DNA of 64,000 nt from Sphingobacterium sp. CZ-UAM (GCF_002000245.1 NZ_MTCM01000003.1:248001-312000), one strand, 5' to 3'. Counted from the stretch's first letter, positions 9,507 through 18,216 are shown. Notes: generated from the sequence alone by a model not told the origin. Translations and numbers: made by a program.

Positions 9507-9923
9507 ATGAAAAGTTTGTCAACACTAGGCTTAACAACCATGCTCGCATGCATTATGCTATTTGTTGTCTGTAAATCCGAATCCCATCTTGACAATCTCT
9601 ATAAAGGAAAAACCGAAAAGGAATTGGAAGCACTTTCAGCTGAAAAGTTCAGTAAAATCGTTGCATTCGCGAGCCCAAAAAACTGTTCCGACACCTCAGA
9701 ATGGGAAATGATGGATATCCAGACCGTATGTGGCACTAGTTACATTCCTTACCACCGTTCAGTAGATAAGACCAGCTTGCAGAATATGGTCCATGATTAT
9801 AATAAACTGATGAAAATATACCAGCCCATGATAGCGCCAAGGATCAACTGTATGCCCTATCAGAAACCTCTTGAAGTTATCTGTAAGGAAGGGAAAGCCT
9901 CTATTCTATACCAAAACCCCTAA
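9507..9923 (+). CDS. Lipoprotein of the cysteine-rich family, single module (member B)
   Basis: The 138-residue product has a signal ending FVVC (about Cys22) and one copy of the module seen twice in the proteins at 3394 and 10007. The module reads NCSDTSEW, then VCGTSYIPYHRS, a helix with HDYNKLM, and ends INCMPYQKPLEVICKEGKASI. The four module cysteines are all present, so this is the cleanest version of the repeat. Function is unknown. The gene is 83 bases upstream of member C on the same strand and about 150 bases after the susCD terminator. The long spacer before it holds no clear promoter. Confidence 0.72.
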   Translation: MKSLSTLGLTTMLACIMLFVVCKSESHLDNLYKGKTEKELEALSAEKFSKIVAFASPKNCSDTSEWEMMDIQTVCGTSYIPYHRSVDKTSLQNMVHDYNKLMKIYQPMIAPRINCMPYQKPLEVICKEGKASILYQNP

Positions 9924-10006
9924 AATCGCAAATATCATGGCTTCAAAACTGATCCATGCATCCTCCAGAAAGCCACAAAAATTGAACCGCACCAAATTAT
10001 AGACAA

Positions 10007-10720
10007 ATGAAAAAAATAATATTTACGCTTCCTATTATAGGATTTTTATTATTCCTAGCCTGTTCAAAAGACAATTTTAAATCGTTTGAATACTGGGACG
10101 AACAAGTGATTGAAAAAACTGAGGAACTCACTACGCTGCTCCAGTCTGTTCCCTGCACAAATATTGAGGAGTTTGAAATAATACAACAGCCCTACTATAC
10201 CTATTACCTAGTACATTCCTCACTGAAGAGCCAATTCGAAAAATTAAAACAGGAATTGGATCATCTTCAGGACGAGCGTTATAAAGCCGCTGAACGTGAA
10301 GGTAAGATTCCTTATGAGACACAGCTTCTGAGCATGCCGATCCCCAATCCTCCCGTAGGAAAAATCTGTGACAACGGAAAACCCAAACTCCGCTTTGCAG
10401 ATAATCTTTCCCTCGAAGAAGTAAACGTGGAATTGCCCAAAAGATACAAAGAGCTTCAAGAATTCTATAAAGACATTACCTGCGATAATCCAAACGATTG
10501 GCAAAGTCATTTTTTGCGAACAGGATGTTGTATGGAAGCAATCGCAGTACACAAAACCATCCGATCAGCAGAGATGATAGAAAAAATCCAACTATACAAT
10601 CGACTCACCGAAAGAAAACTCAGTTTGGAAAAAACAAGCTGTCAAGGCGACTGTCCAAATAGCGCAAGACCAGTTCAATGCAGGGATGGCAAGCCATATA
10701 TAGAAGTATATAAATCGTAA
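10007..10720 (+). CDS. Lipoprotein of the cysteine-rich family, two modules (member C)
   Basis: This 237-residue lipoprotein (signal ending FLAC, Cys19) matches member A in length and layout. Module 1 (about 25-130) has CTNIEEF and ends KICDNGKPKLRF; module 2 (about 132-237) has TCDNPNDW, TGCCMEAIAVHKT, IQLYNRL and ends VQCRDGKPYIEV. The shared terminal Cys-x-(Asp/Asn)-Gly-Lys-Pro motif is the best marker of the family. It is probably an outer-membrane or periplasmic lipoprotein. It is followed after 36 bases by recG, which is likely an accidental neighbour. I do not recognise a named domain. Confidence 0.74.
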   Translation: MKKIIFTLPIIGFLLFLACSKDNFKSFEYWDEQVIEKTEELTTLLQSVPCTNIEEFEIIQQPYYTYYLVHSSLKSQFEKLKQELDHLQDERYKAAEREGKIPYETQLLSMPIPNPPVGKICDNGKPKLRFADNLSLEEVNVELPKRYKELQEFYKDITCDNPNDWQSHFLRTGCCMEAIAVHKTIRSAEMIEKIQLYNRLTERKLSLEKTSCQGDCPNSARPVQCRDGKPYIEVYKS

Positions 10721-10756
10721 AAATTAAATTTTTCGTATTTTAGCCATTCGAGAAGA

Positions 10757-12862
10757 ATGGCTGAATTAAGTTTAATTACCCCGATAGAATACCTCAAAGG
10801 TGTAGGTCCCCAAAAGGCAGATGTACTCAAAAAAGAGTTACAGGTATTTACCATTGGAGATCTGTTGACCCAATACCCTTTCCGTTATATCGACCGTACA
10901 GAATTCCACAAGATCCGAAAGCTGCATCCCGAAATGATGGCGGCGCAGGTACTGGGGCGCCTGGTTTCACTGCAACTCGTGGGTGAAAAAAGGACCAAAC
11001 GCCTCGTCGGCTCATTCAAGGACGAAACAGGTTCCATGGAGCTCGTCTGGTTCCAGTCTATTCCCTGGCTCCAAAAGTCTTTGAAAGTAGGCTCGGCCTA
11101 TATCATTTACGGCAAACCCAGTGAATTTAATGGACAGCTATCCATCACCCATCCTGAAATGGACCTCTACAATCCGCAGGTCAAGCAAGCGGGCAACATG
11201 AGCCTACAGCCGGTCTATTCCTCCACGGAAAAACTCAAAAAATTCAATTTGGACACCAAGGGCATCCAGCGCCTGCAGCAGACCGCATTGGAAACCGTGT
11301 TTCGGAGTATAGGTGAGACGATCCCCCAGGAAATAATCGCAAAACATCAGCTGGTTTCTCACCAGCAGGCTTTGGCCGCCATTCATTTCCCGAGCAACCA
11401 AAAGGAATTGAACCAGGCGATCAAGCGGATCAAATTTGAAGAACTGTTTTTCATCCAGCTCAAACTGCTCAACAATAAGCAGCTGAACACACAGAAATTC
11501 AGGGGGCAACGCTTCAACAAAGTAGGTGAAAAGTTCAACACTTTTTTTACCGAACGTCTTCCATTTCCATTGACCGGAGCACAGAAACGCGTTATTAAAG
11601 AAATCCGTATCGATACCAATACCGGCGCGCAGATGAACCGTCTGGTGCAGGGCGATGTAGGCTCCGGCAAAACCGTGGTTGCCCTGATGAGCATGCTGCT
11701 CGCCGTTGACAATGGTTTTCAGGCCTGTATGATGGCGCCGACAGAGATCCTGGCTACACAGCACTACCAGGGGCTCAAACAGCTCGTCGGCGATGATCTC
11801 GTCAGCATCAAGCTGCTTACCGGCTCAACCAGCACAAAAGAACGCCGGTTGATCCATCAGGCCCTCGAAGAGGGGACACTTGATATCCTGATCGGTACCC
11901 ATGCACTCATTGAGGATAAGGTTCAATTTAAAAATCTCGGCTTCGTCGTGATCGATGAACAACACCGTTTTGGTGTGGAACAACGGGCCAAGCTCTGGCG
12001 CAAGAATGTTATTCCACCACATATGCTGGTGATGACAGCTACGCCCATTCCCCGAACCTTGGCGATGACCATGTATGGTGACCTCGATATTTCGGTGATC
12101 GACGAGCTTCCGGCCGGACGTAAGCCTATTAAAACCGTCCATTTCTTTGAGAGCTCCCGCCTGCGGATGTTTGGCTTCATGCGTGAAGAAATCGCCAAAG
12201 GCAGACAGGTCTATGTGGTCTATCCTTTGATCAAAGAAAGTGAAAAACTCGATCTGATCTATTTGGAGGCCGGCCTGGAGAATCTGCAGCGCGAATTCCC
12301 TCTTCCGCAGTATAAGATCAGTATTGTACACGGCAAAATGCCTGTGAAAGATAAGGATTTTGAGATGCAACGTTTTGTGAAACACGAGACGCAGATCATG
12401 GTGGCAACAACGGTAATTGAAGTTGGGGTCAATGTGCCCAATGCCTCGGTTATGGTCATTGAAAACTCCGAACGGTTTGGTCTCTCCCAGCTTCATCAAT
12501 TGCGGGGACGCGTGGGCCGTGGCGCCGAACAGTCCTTTTGTATCTTGATGTCAGGAAATAAGCTCAGCAAAGAAGGGCGTCTCCGATTGGACACCATGGT
12601 GCGGACCAATGATGGTTTTGAGATTGCCGAAGTTGACTTACAGCTACGTGGCCCCGGCGACATTTCCGGTACACAACAGTCCGGCGTGCTCGACCTTAAG
12701 ATGGCCAATCTGGCGACAGACCAGGCCTTATTGACCGAATGCAGAAACACCGTCATTGCCCTATTCAAAGAAGACCCTATGCTGCAAAGCGAAAAAAACT
12801 ACTTGCTCCGGAGTTTTTTGGCCCGGAAATCAGATGGCATTGCCTGGGACAAAATCTCCTGA
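10757..12862 (+). CDS. recG: ATP-dependent DNA helicase RecG
   Basis: RecG remodels stalled replication forks and recombination intermediates. The 701-residue length is typical. An N-terminal wedge/OB domain (about 10-150, starting SLITPIEYLKGVGPQKA) is followed by superfamily 2 helicase motifs: Walker A GDVGSGKT (about 298-305), MAPTEILATQ, the DEQH box within DEQHRFGVEQR (about 399), TATPIPRTLAM, and the C-terminal VGRGAEQSFCIL and RLDTMVRTNDGFEIAE segments. The ATG at 10757 gives the family N-terminus directly. The C-terminal coding end at 12862 has no clear terminator. Confidence 0.97.
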   Translation: MAELSLITPIEYLKGVGPQKADVLKKELQVFTIGDLLTQYPFRYIDRTEFHKIRKLHPEMMAAQVLGRLVSLQLVGEKRTKRLVGSFKDETGSMELVWFQSIPWLQKSLKVGSAYIIYGKPSEFNGQLSITHPEMDLYNPQVKQAGNMSLQPVYSSTEKLKKFNLDTKGIQRLQQTALETVFRSIGETIPQEIIAKHQLVSHQQALAAIHFPSNQKELNQAIKRIKFEELFFIQLKLLNNKQLNTQKFRGQRFNKVGEKFNTFFTERLPFPLTGAQKRVIKEIRIDTNTGAQMNRLVQGDVGSGKTVVALMSMLLAVDNGFQACMMAPTEILATQHYQGLKQLVGDDLVSIKLLTGSTSTKERRLIHQALEEGTLDILIGTHALIEDKVQFKNLGFVVIDEQHRFGVEQRAKLWRKNVIPPHMLVMTATPIPRTLAMTMYGDLDISVIDELPAGRKPIKTVHFFESSRLRMFGFMREEIAKGRQVYVVYPLIKESEKLDLIYLEAGLENLQREFPLPQYKISIVHGKMPVKDKDFEMQRFVKHETQIMVATTVIEVGVNVPNASVMVIENSERFGLSQLHQLRGRVGRGAEQSFCILMSGNKLSKEGRLRLDTMVRTNDGFEIAEVDLQLRGPGDISGTQQSGVLDLKMANLATDQALLTECRNTVIALFKEDPMLQSEKNYLLRSFLARKSDGIAWDKIS

Positions 12863-13393
12863 TCATCGGCCAGCCGGCCATTAACAAGCTTCCCCCCCCC
12901 TCCATCACTTGTTTTATTCAGGAGTCCATTCAATGCTGTTCGAAAACGCTTCAACAAACTAGGATAAATCAGTTCGAAGACATGCCGTTACCAGTGAAAC
13001 CTGTTTATCAAAATCAAGAAAAAGATCGCCGCCGCCAGCTAATAGACTATCTATCATCAATTCGCTTGTATATAAAATCAAAATTATTTATTTTTGCATC
13101 ATTATGAACATGATATAGAAAATATCCCCTTCTTTTACTAGGCAAAAGATGGCGACCGACCGCTTACTTATTTTGAGTTGCCCTGGTAAGCAAATCACAA
13201 GAGACTTATTGGTTAATGAAGAATTATGTCCTATTTAGGTGCCCATCTTGTTTGGTGTACAAACGCATAAATTCTTAAATTTACCTTTTCAAAACAATAA
13301 TTAAAAGTGAACGTATAACAAGATATAGGCAATAGATCGCAGTGTGCGGCTTAGTGACCTACCTACTTCACTTAATATACTTAATAGGACAAA
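12863..13393. other. Intergenic region between recG and hflX
   Basis: This 531-base stretch has no convincing gene. It contains a run of nine C (12892-12900), a GGCC-type palindrome just after the recG stop, and a good promoter at 13066-13096 that is listed separately. The 122-residue frame through its first part starts inside recG in another frame and has no coding features. Confidence 0.6.
13066..13096 (+). promoter_or_regulatory. Consensus promoter about 300 bases upstream of hflX
   Basis: TTG at 13066-13068 and TATTTTTG at 13089-13096 are separated by 20 bases, a full consensus match. Transcription would start near 13103. The first gene downstream is hflX at 13394, so the transcript has a leader of about 290 nt or carries an unrecognised small RNA. 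Confidence 0.65.
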
Positions 13394-14584
13394 ATGGCCA
13401 GAATTAAAATACACGATACAGCAATAAAACCCGAAACAGCCGTCTTGGTCAGTGTGATCACGCAGGGCGTGACTGAGGCAAAAGCAAAGGAATATCTGGA
13501 AGAACTTGAATTTCTTGTACAGACAGCCGGTGGCGAGACCAAAGGCATGTTTACACAGAAATTAGCTTTTCCGGATAGAGCGACATTTGTCGGCAGTGGA
13601 AAACTTGAAGAGATCAAAGCCTATGTCGAAGCTGAAGAGATTGACATTGTTGTCTTTGACGATGAGTTGTCCCCTTCCCAATTGCGCAACATCGAGAAAG
13701 AACTCAAACGCAAGATTTTGGACCGTTCCAATCTGATCCTGGATATCTTTGCCCGACATGCAAAAACTGCACAGGCAAAAACCCAGGTCGAACTGGCGCA
13801 GCTGCAATACCTGTTACCCCGATTGACCCGCCTGTGGACCCACTTGGAGCGTCAGCGTGGGGGGATCGGTATGCGTGGTCCCGGTGAATCGCAGATCGAA
13901 ACCGATAGACGGATTATCCTGGACAAAATTTCATTGTTCAAGGAAAGACTGCGCGCGATCGACAAGCAGAATGAAACCCAGCGCAAAAACCGTGGCGAGA
14001 TGATCCGCGTAGCGCTGGTAGGCTATACAAACGTCGGTAAATCAACGATCATGAACATGATCTCCAAATCTGACGTGTTGATCGAAAACAAGCTCTTCGC
14101 AACGCTTGACACAACAGTACGCAAGGTTGTTATCGATAATCTTCCCTTCCTGTTGTCCGACACGGTAGGATTTATCCGCAAATTACCGCATCATCTGGTG
14201 GAATGTTTCAAATCTACCTTGGATGAGGTCAGAGAGGCAGATGTGCTGATCCACGTGGTGGATATCTCACACCCTAACTTTGAAGATCACATCCAGGCCG
14301 TAAATGAGACATTGAAAGACCTGAAAGCGCTGGATAAGCCCGTGATCACCGTGTTCAACAAGATAGACTTGTACAAACCGGCAGTTGAAGAAGGACAGGA
14401 CGGTGAAGAGGTGGAGGTTACATTGGACGATTTCCGCAATTCATGGATGGCGAAAAATTCCGATCCGGCGATCTTCCTATCTGCAACAAACAAGACAAAT
14501 ATCGAAGAGTTCAAGCAAACCCTTTACGATATCATCGTGAAGATGCATAATGAACGTTACCCGTACAACAATTTGTTGTATTAA
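13394..14584 (+). CDS. hflX: HflX-type ribosome-associated GTPase
   Basis: HflX binds the 50S subunit and splits stalled ribosomes, mainly under heat or antibiotic stress. The 396-residue product has an N-terminal nucleotide-binding HflX domain (about 15-120, with FVGSGKLEEIKAYVE) and a linker helix bearing the family signature RGPGESQIETDRR. The G domain follows, with G1 GYTNVGKST (about 210-218), G3 DTVGFIRKLP and G4 NKID. The acidic insert GQDGEEVEVTLDD before the last strand lengthens the C-terminal part. The start is ATG at 13394; no Shine-Dalgarno is visible. A short hairpin lies between this gene and lipB. Confidence 0.96.
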   Translation: MARIKIHDTAIKPETAVLVSVITQGVTEAKAKEYLEELEFLVQTAGGETKGMFTQKLAFPDRATFVGSGKLEEIKAYVEAEEIDIVVFDDELSPSQLRNIEKELKRKILDRSNLILDIFARHAKTAQAKTQVELAQLQYLLPRLTRLWTHLERQRGGIGMRGPGESQIETDRRIILDKISLFKERLRAIDKQNETQRKNRGEMIRVALVGYTNVGKSTIMNMISKSDVLIENKLFATLDTTVRKVVIDNLPFLLSDTVGFIRKLPHHLVECFKSTLDEVREADVLIHVVDISHPNFEDHIQAVNETLKDLKALDKPVITVFNKIDLYKPAVEEGQDGEEVEVTLDDFRNSWMAKNSDPAIFLSATNKTNIEEFKQTLYDIIVKMHNERYPYNNLLY

Positions 14585-14599
14585 TTTGACTAACATGAT

Positions 14600-14624
14600 G
14601 GCGGATCGTTACCGACGATCCGTC
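14600..14624 (+). terminator. Hairpin between hflX and lipB
   Basis: A 10-bp stem with one G-T pair (14600-14609 with 14615-14624, five-base loop) is followed by TTCTT. It ends 18 bases before the lipB ATG, so it may reduce read-through rather than stop it. Confidence 0.6.
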
Positions 14625-14642
14625 TTCTTAAAAAGATAAGCA

Positions 14643-15338
14643 ATGAATAAAGTGGTGCAGTTCCAAGACTGGGGACTTGTAGACTATCAGGAAGCCTGGG
14701 ATAGACAAGAGTCCATCTTCAAGGGCGTATTGGATATCAAACACGACAATCGGGTCAATGCGACGACGACAGACACACCAAACTACCTGATCTTCACAGC
14801 CCACCCCCATGTCTACACCTTAGGAAAAAGCGGGCACGAAGAATACCTGCTCCTGGATGAGAAAGGCCTGGAAGAAAAAGAAGCGAAGTTCTATAAGATC
14901 AACCGCGGTGGTGATATCACCTACCATGGACCGGGTCAGATTGTAGGCTATCCGATTCTGGATCTCGACAACTTCTTTACCGATATTCACCTTTATTTAA
15001 GGACATTGGAAGAAGCCATTATCCTGACCTGCGCCGATTACGGTGTTTCAGCAGGACGATATCCTGGATTTACAGGCGTCTGGATCGAACCGGACAAGCC
15101 CACGGCCCGCAAGATCTGCGCGATGGGCGTACGCGCCTCACGCTGGGTCACCATGCATGGCTTCGCCTTTAACGTCAATACAGATCTGGACTATTTCAAC
15201 AATATTATCCCCTGTGGTATCGACGATAAAGACGTGACCTCATTGAAACGGGAACTTGGTCAGGAAGTCGATATGGATGACGTGAAGGAAAAACTTCGCG
15301 GACACATCGCCAGACTTTTTGAAATGGAAGTCATCTAG
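14643..15338 (+). CDS. lipB: Lipoyl(octanoyl) transferase
   Basis: LipB moves octanoate from acyl carrier protein to lipoyl domains of 2-oxoacid dehydrogenases and the glycine cleavage H protein, the first step of lipoate synthesis. The 231-residue product has the family motifs RGGDITYHGPGQIVGYPI (about 91-108), the conserved Lys in RKICAMGVRAS (about 156), HGFAFNVNTDL, and the catalytic cysteine in IIPCGI (about 190). The N-terminus begins just ahead of the catalytic fold. A strong terminator follows, so the gene ends this operon. Confidence 0.96.
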   Translation: MNKVVQFQDWGLVDYQEAWDRQESIFKGVLDIKHDNRVNATTTDTPNYLIFTAHPHVYTLGKSGHEEYLLLDEKGLEEKEAKFYKINRGGDITYHGPGQIVGYPILDLDNFFTDIHLYLRTLEEAIILTCADYGVSAGRYPGFTGVWIEPDKPTARKICAMGVRASRWVTMHGFAFNVNTDLDYFNNIIPCGIDDKDVTSLKRELGQEVDMDDVKEKLRGHIARLFEMEVI

Positions 15339-15354
15339 CAATAGAAATAATAGA

Positions 15355-15393
15355 AACAAACAAGGACCTGCTCAATATAGGTCCTTGTTTGTT
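15355..15393 (+). terminator. Terminator after lipB
   Basis: A perfect 15-bp inverted repeat (15355-15369 with 15379-15393) lies 17 bases after the lipB stop. It may also serve the convergent gene that ends at 15461. Confidence 0.88.
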
Positions 15394-15460
15394 TATGCTA
15401 TCCTTAAAAATAGGAAATCCTTTAGTAATCCATTTATTTCTTTAGTCCCCTATGCTGCGA

Positions 15461-16681
15461 TTAACAATAGTACATACAATCGTAGCTATACAGTTTACCA
15501 TCTTTGAAGGTGATGATCAGTTGCCCTGCATCGCCATTCTGAAGACGGTACACATGGGGTGCCTCGATCATATTTGCGGAGACCATATCACCAAAATGAT
15601 TGATAAAATCTCTTTCAGTGTAATTGGCATCCATACGTTCATGGCCTATCACCAAGATCTCACCATCCGTAAAATATAGCTTATAGACCGTTCCAACAAC
15701 CTTCTTTTTGTAATTCTCTTCAAATGCCACGATCATATTCGGGGTTTTATAATAGTATCGCGGTTCCCAGCCACATTCGGGCATATTGGGTATCTCGGCA
15801 ACACGTTGCATCTTTAATTGATTCATCTGCGCATCCTTGATCTCTCCGTCCATGAGCGATACCCCTTTCCAGATAAAATGCAGGTTCAACGCCCTCATCT
15901 TTTTTTCATACGCCTCAAAATCCGGCTTTTTATCCAGCTTGCTGGCCAGCAGCAATTCAAAATCAATATCGACTTTCGGATTATTCACCCCATAGGCGGC
16001 ATAAGATTCCTTCCAATAGGAAAAGGCCTGTTTTAAGTTTTTCTCTTCCCGCCAGGCCAGCTCCCGCAATCTTCCCACCTGAACCAGTTCTTTTTCTTGA
16101 TCCTTACCTTTTACCGCTAAATAATCCTGCAGGACTTTATCGTAAGTCAGAGCGGAACCTAAAAATTTCAATTGCACATACTCAGGGTTCTCATGAAAAT
16201 GATCGCCGATATACACCCAGCCGTCGGTATATAAAGGCACATAATCAATGCACAGCAACTCATTAAGCGGTGCTCGGCGCACAGCGGCGCTAGCCGTTGT
16301 CGGCGCCTTACGGACACGCAGTTCGGATACCTGTACATAATAATGCGGACACTGATGACCTTCAACACCGCGATAAAAATACTGTGCAGGTTCGTCCGCA
16401 GATTTTTTCCCGTCCATAAATGTCTTTAGCGGCTGCCGGTCGATAAAGCCGATATCGCCATTGCTGACCTGCACCTTATACTGCCTATTGGTCGAGTCGA
16501 GCAGGTAAATCGGCGCTTCGGTGGCAAATATCCCCAAAGGATCATTGTTCTCCCCAGCCTCCCGATAGAGATAACCCCACTTGGATGTATACACCGGCCG
16601 TTCGCCCGCTGGCTGCGCCATGCTTCGGTTCACAAAACAACTGTATAGGATACAGCACAGGAATAATACTTTTCTAAACAT
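15461..16681 (-). CDS. Secreted protein with SH3-like segments, function unknown
   Basis: The 406-residue product begins with a signal peptide (about residues 1-22, ending SMAQ). Residues 30-85 (YTSKWGYLYREA ... VSNGDIGFIDR) and 113-170 (YVQVSELRVRKAPTTASAAVRRAPLNE-type region, then DGWVYIG) read like two bacterial SH3 domains, which in exported proteins often bind wall peptides or other proteins. The rest is mixed, with a basic helical middle and a C-terminal beta-rich part (residues 300-406) ending in a cysteine pair, YDCMYYC. I do not recognise the whole protein. It stands alone and converges on lipB. Confidence 0.75.
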   Translation of the reverse strand: MFRKVLFLCCILYSCFVNRSMAQPAGERPVYTSKWGYLYREAGENNDPLGIFATEAPIYLLDSTNRQYKVQVSNGDIGFIDRQPLKTFMDGKKSADEPAQYFYRGVEGHQCPHYYVQVSELRVRKAPTTASAAVRRAPLNELLCIDYVPLYTDGWVYIGDHFHENPEYVQLKFLGSALTYDKVLQDYLAVKGKDQEKELVQVGRLRELAWREEKNLKQAFSYWKESYAAYGVNNPKVDIDFELLLASKLDKKPDFEAYEKKMRALNLHFIWKGVSLMDGEIKDAQMNQLKMQRVAEIPNMPECGWEPRYYYKTPNMIVAFEENYKKKVVGTVYKLYFTDGEILVIGHERMDANYTERDFINHFGDMVSANMIEAPHVYRLQNGDAGQLIITFKDGKLYSYDCMYYC

Positions 16682-16922
16682 ATAGCTTCATTTCTTTTAA
16701 TAGCGATCAGACATCCATCAAAGTCGGCTAAACCTATTGAAAACCATCGCAGCGAGCAGCACAGCTCAATATTTTAGCTGAATAATAGCATTTCTGATAT
16801 TTAACAAAAATAGGCAAAAAGAAGGCCAAGGAAATCACTATAATCAGCTATTTCGCGAACGTAGAATTTATCCGTCCCGATTTCTATAACGAAGTGGTTT
16901 TACTAACGAAAAATAGCTTTCC

Positions 16923-16930
16923 TATCTTTG
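16923..16930 (+). promoter_or_regulatory. -7 promoter element before the small ORF at 16974
   Basis: TATCTTTG is a full TAnnTTTG match, 44 bases before the ATG. The expected -33 position holds TTT, not TTG. The stretch 16682-16922 upstream shows no gene. Confidence 0.5.
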
Positions 16931-16973
16931 CATCGAAGCATAAGTTACACAATCCCAATTTTAACAAGTAAAC

Positions 16974-17228
16974 ATGATGACAACAGCAGTATTTTCATTT
17001 GAGCACGCTGCTAATTCTTCGGAAAAAAAGATAATTGTTGTTTTAAAGGCTCTTGGGGTAAAGAATATCTCCGTTGAAGAAAAAGAATGCTCATCGGAGC
17101 TAACGCAGTATCTCTCCGGTTTCTTACTTGCGATTCAGCAGTTCCACCTGTCCCTCCAACGCGGAAATGGTCTTTTCCTGCGCCTTGATTATCTGCTCCA
17201 GTGCGGAGACCAATTGTTTGGAAACTGA
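16974..17228 (+). CDS. Small ORF, possibly a truncated DUF2683-like protein
   Basis: The reading frame has 84 codons with a promoter element in front. The first 50 residues look like a small ferredoxin-like alpha/beta protein (AVFSFEHA, then a helix, then VVLKALGVKNISVEEKE), which recalls short antitoxin-like Bacteroidota proteins of the DUF2683 type. From base 17124 the frame runs antisense through the 3' end of the HTH gene on the other strand, and the sequence there looks non-coding. The gene may therefore have lost its true 3' end when the neighbouring region arrived, or it may overlap tail to tail. The family link is a weak recollection. Confidence 0.4.
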   Translation: MMTTAVFSFEHAANSSEKKIIVVLKALGVKNISVEEKECSSELTQYLSGFLLAIQQFHLSLQRGNGLFLRLDYLLQCGDQLFGN

Positions 17229-17495
17229 CGAACCTTCGGAACTGCTCGCGGCCATCTGTGGTTCAGGGCTAACGGTCTCCGCAGCGCGCATCATTTTACC
17301 TTCCCCCATCAATAGCCAGGCAGGGCTAATATCCGGATGGCGGGTCAATATCGCAATCATTGCATCCGAACTGAGGGCCGTATTTTTCTGACCGCCCTTA
17401 AAATTGGCATAGGAAAGCTCCACATCTTTAAAAAATTCAGTTTTACTGATACCCTTTTTTTCAGCGATCAGCAATACACGTTCTTTTACGTTCAC
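17124..17495 (-). CDS. Repressor-like HTH protein with C-terminal coiled coil (1)
   Basis: The 123-residue product has an N-terminal HTH of the phage-repressor type found in Bacteroidota (residues 1-65: VKERVLLIAEKKGISKTEF ... HPDISPAWLLMGEGKM). A Ser/Ala/Glu-rich linker follows, then a coiled coil (about 92-123, LVSALEQIIKAQEKTISALEG) likely used to dimerise. The start is GTG at 17493-17495; no ATG fits. The second HTH gene at 17698-18108 has the same design, so the two are paralogues. A 9-base direct repeat 32 bases upstream is a candidate operator. The likely role is control of itself and of the cassette at 18217-21292. Confidence 0.82.
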   Translation of the reverse strand: MNVKERVLLIAEKKGISKTEFFKDVELSYANFKGGQKNTALSSDAMIAILTRHPDISPAWLLMGEGKMMRAAETVSPEPQMAASSSEGSSVSKQLVSALEQIIKAQEKTISALEGQVELLNRK

Positions 17496-17526
17496 AATTA
17501 TTCTATTTTTAAGACGCTATTATTTT

Positions 17527-17547
17527 AAACCAAACCGCAAACCAAAC
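17527..17547 (-). promoter_or_regulatory. Candidate operator: direct repeat before the HTH gene
   Basis: AAACCAAAC occurs twice, separated by CGC, giving a 12-base period. It sits 32 bases upstream of the GTG start of the HTH gene. Binding is inferred from position only. Confidence 0.4.
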
Positions 17548-17697
17548 TTCCAATTTGTGAAGGGGTTTATCTCCGCAAAAGACGAGATTCACAGACGTGT
17601 ATTGATCCCAAGCGATTCAACTACTTATTCCCATGAAAAACATAGCCAATGAGCTCCGCCTCCAATAAGAAAACTCAAATTTCCCGTTAGAATCTAT

Positions 17698-18108
17698 TTA
17701 TTTCCGCAGCGATTCAATCTCATGCTCCAAAGATGACAATAATCTCTCCAAAGACATAATTGTCTTCTCTTGAGATTTAATAGTGATATTTTGAGAAGCG
17801 ATCAATTGTTTTAACGTATTAATCTCCCCATTCGTGATTCTCTCCAATTCAGGTGTTAGATAAGTTTCTTCATCTTCCTTCACTAAAACGGGCTTAAGCA
17901 TCTCCCCCTCTCCTCTCAATAACCATTCTGATGAATATTTGGGATATTTTTCAGCAAGATTGACTAACCACTTAGCTTGAACATCAGTATTATTTGCCAG
18001 TGCGCGTGTAAAAACACCCTTACTAGCCCCGATTGATGCTTCCAAAGCGGACACACTTATCCCCTCTTTTTCTGAAACAATCTTAATTCTCTTCAAAATA
18101 GAACTCAT
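17698..18108 (-). CDS. Repressor-like HTH protein with C-terminal coiled coil (2)
   Basis: This 136-residue protein mirrors the one at 17124: an HTH part (residues 1-68, LKRIKIVSEKEGISVSAL ... YPKYSSEWLLRGEGEM), a short acidic linker and a coiled coil (about 92-136, LKQLIASQNITIKSQEKTI ... LERLLSSLEHEIESLRK). The WLL-x-GEGEM motif is shared by both. It is divergent from the two-gene cassette starting at 18217, with only 108 bases between the starts, so it is well placed to repress that cassette. Phage-type repressors of this kind often mark mobile or defence-related loci. Confidence 0.83.
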   Translation of the reverse strand: MSSILKRIKIVSEKEGISVSALEASIGASKGVFTRALANNTDVQAKWLVNLAEKYPKYSSEWLLRGEGEMLKPVLVKEDEETYLTPELERITNGEINTLKQLIASQNITIKSQEKTIMSLERLLSSLEHEIESLRK

Positions 18109-18128
18109 TTCCGAAAATTTTAATATTA

Positions 18129-18136
18129 TAAATTTG
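18129..18136 (+). promoter_or_regulatory. -7 promoter element of the 18217-21292 cassette
   Basis: TAAATTTG, a full TAnnTTTG match, lies 20 bases from the divergent HTH start and 80 bases before the ATG at 18217. No TTG is seen at -33. Position suggests that the HTH protein could block it. Confidence 0.45.
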
Positions 18137-18216
18137 TTTTGATGAAATATAGTTCTTAAATTAGCTTAACAGATGATAATTATAAACACAATATTTAACC
18201 AAAAACATTTCCTAGC

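Noticed and set aside
11825..12499. Long minus-strand frame
   Set aside because: It is antisense to recG, and the recG helicase motifs are intact in the plus frame.
12892..12900. Run of nine C as a phase-variation tract
   Set aside because: It lies after the recG stop, outside any supported gene, so slippage would not switch a protein.
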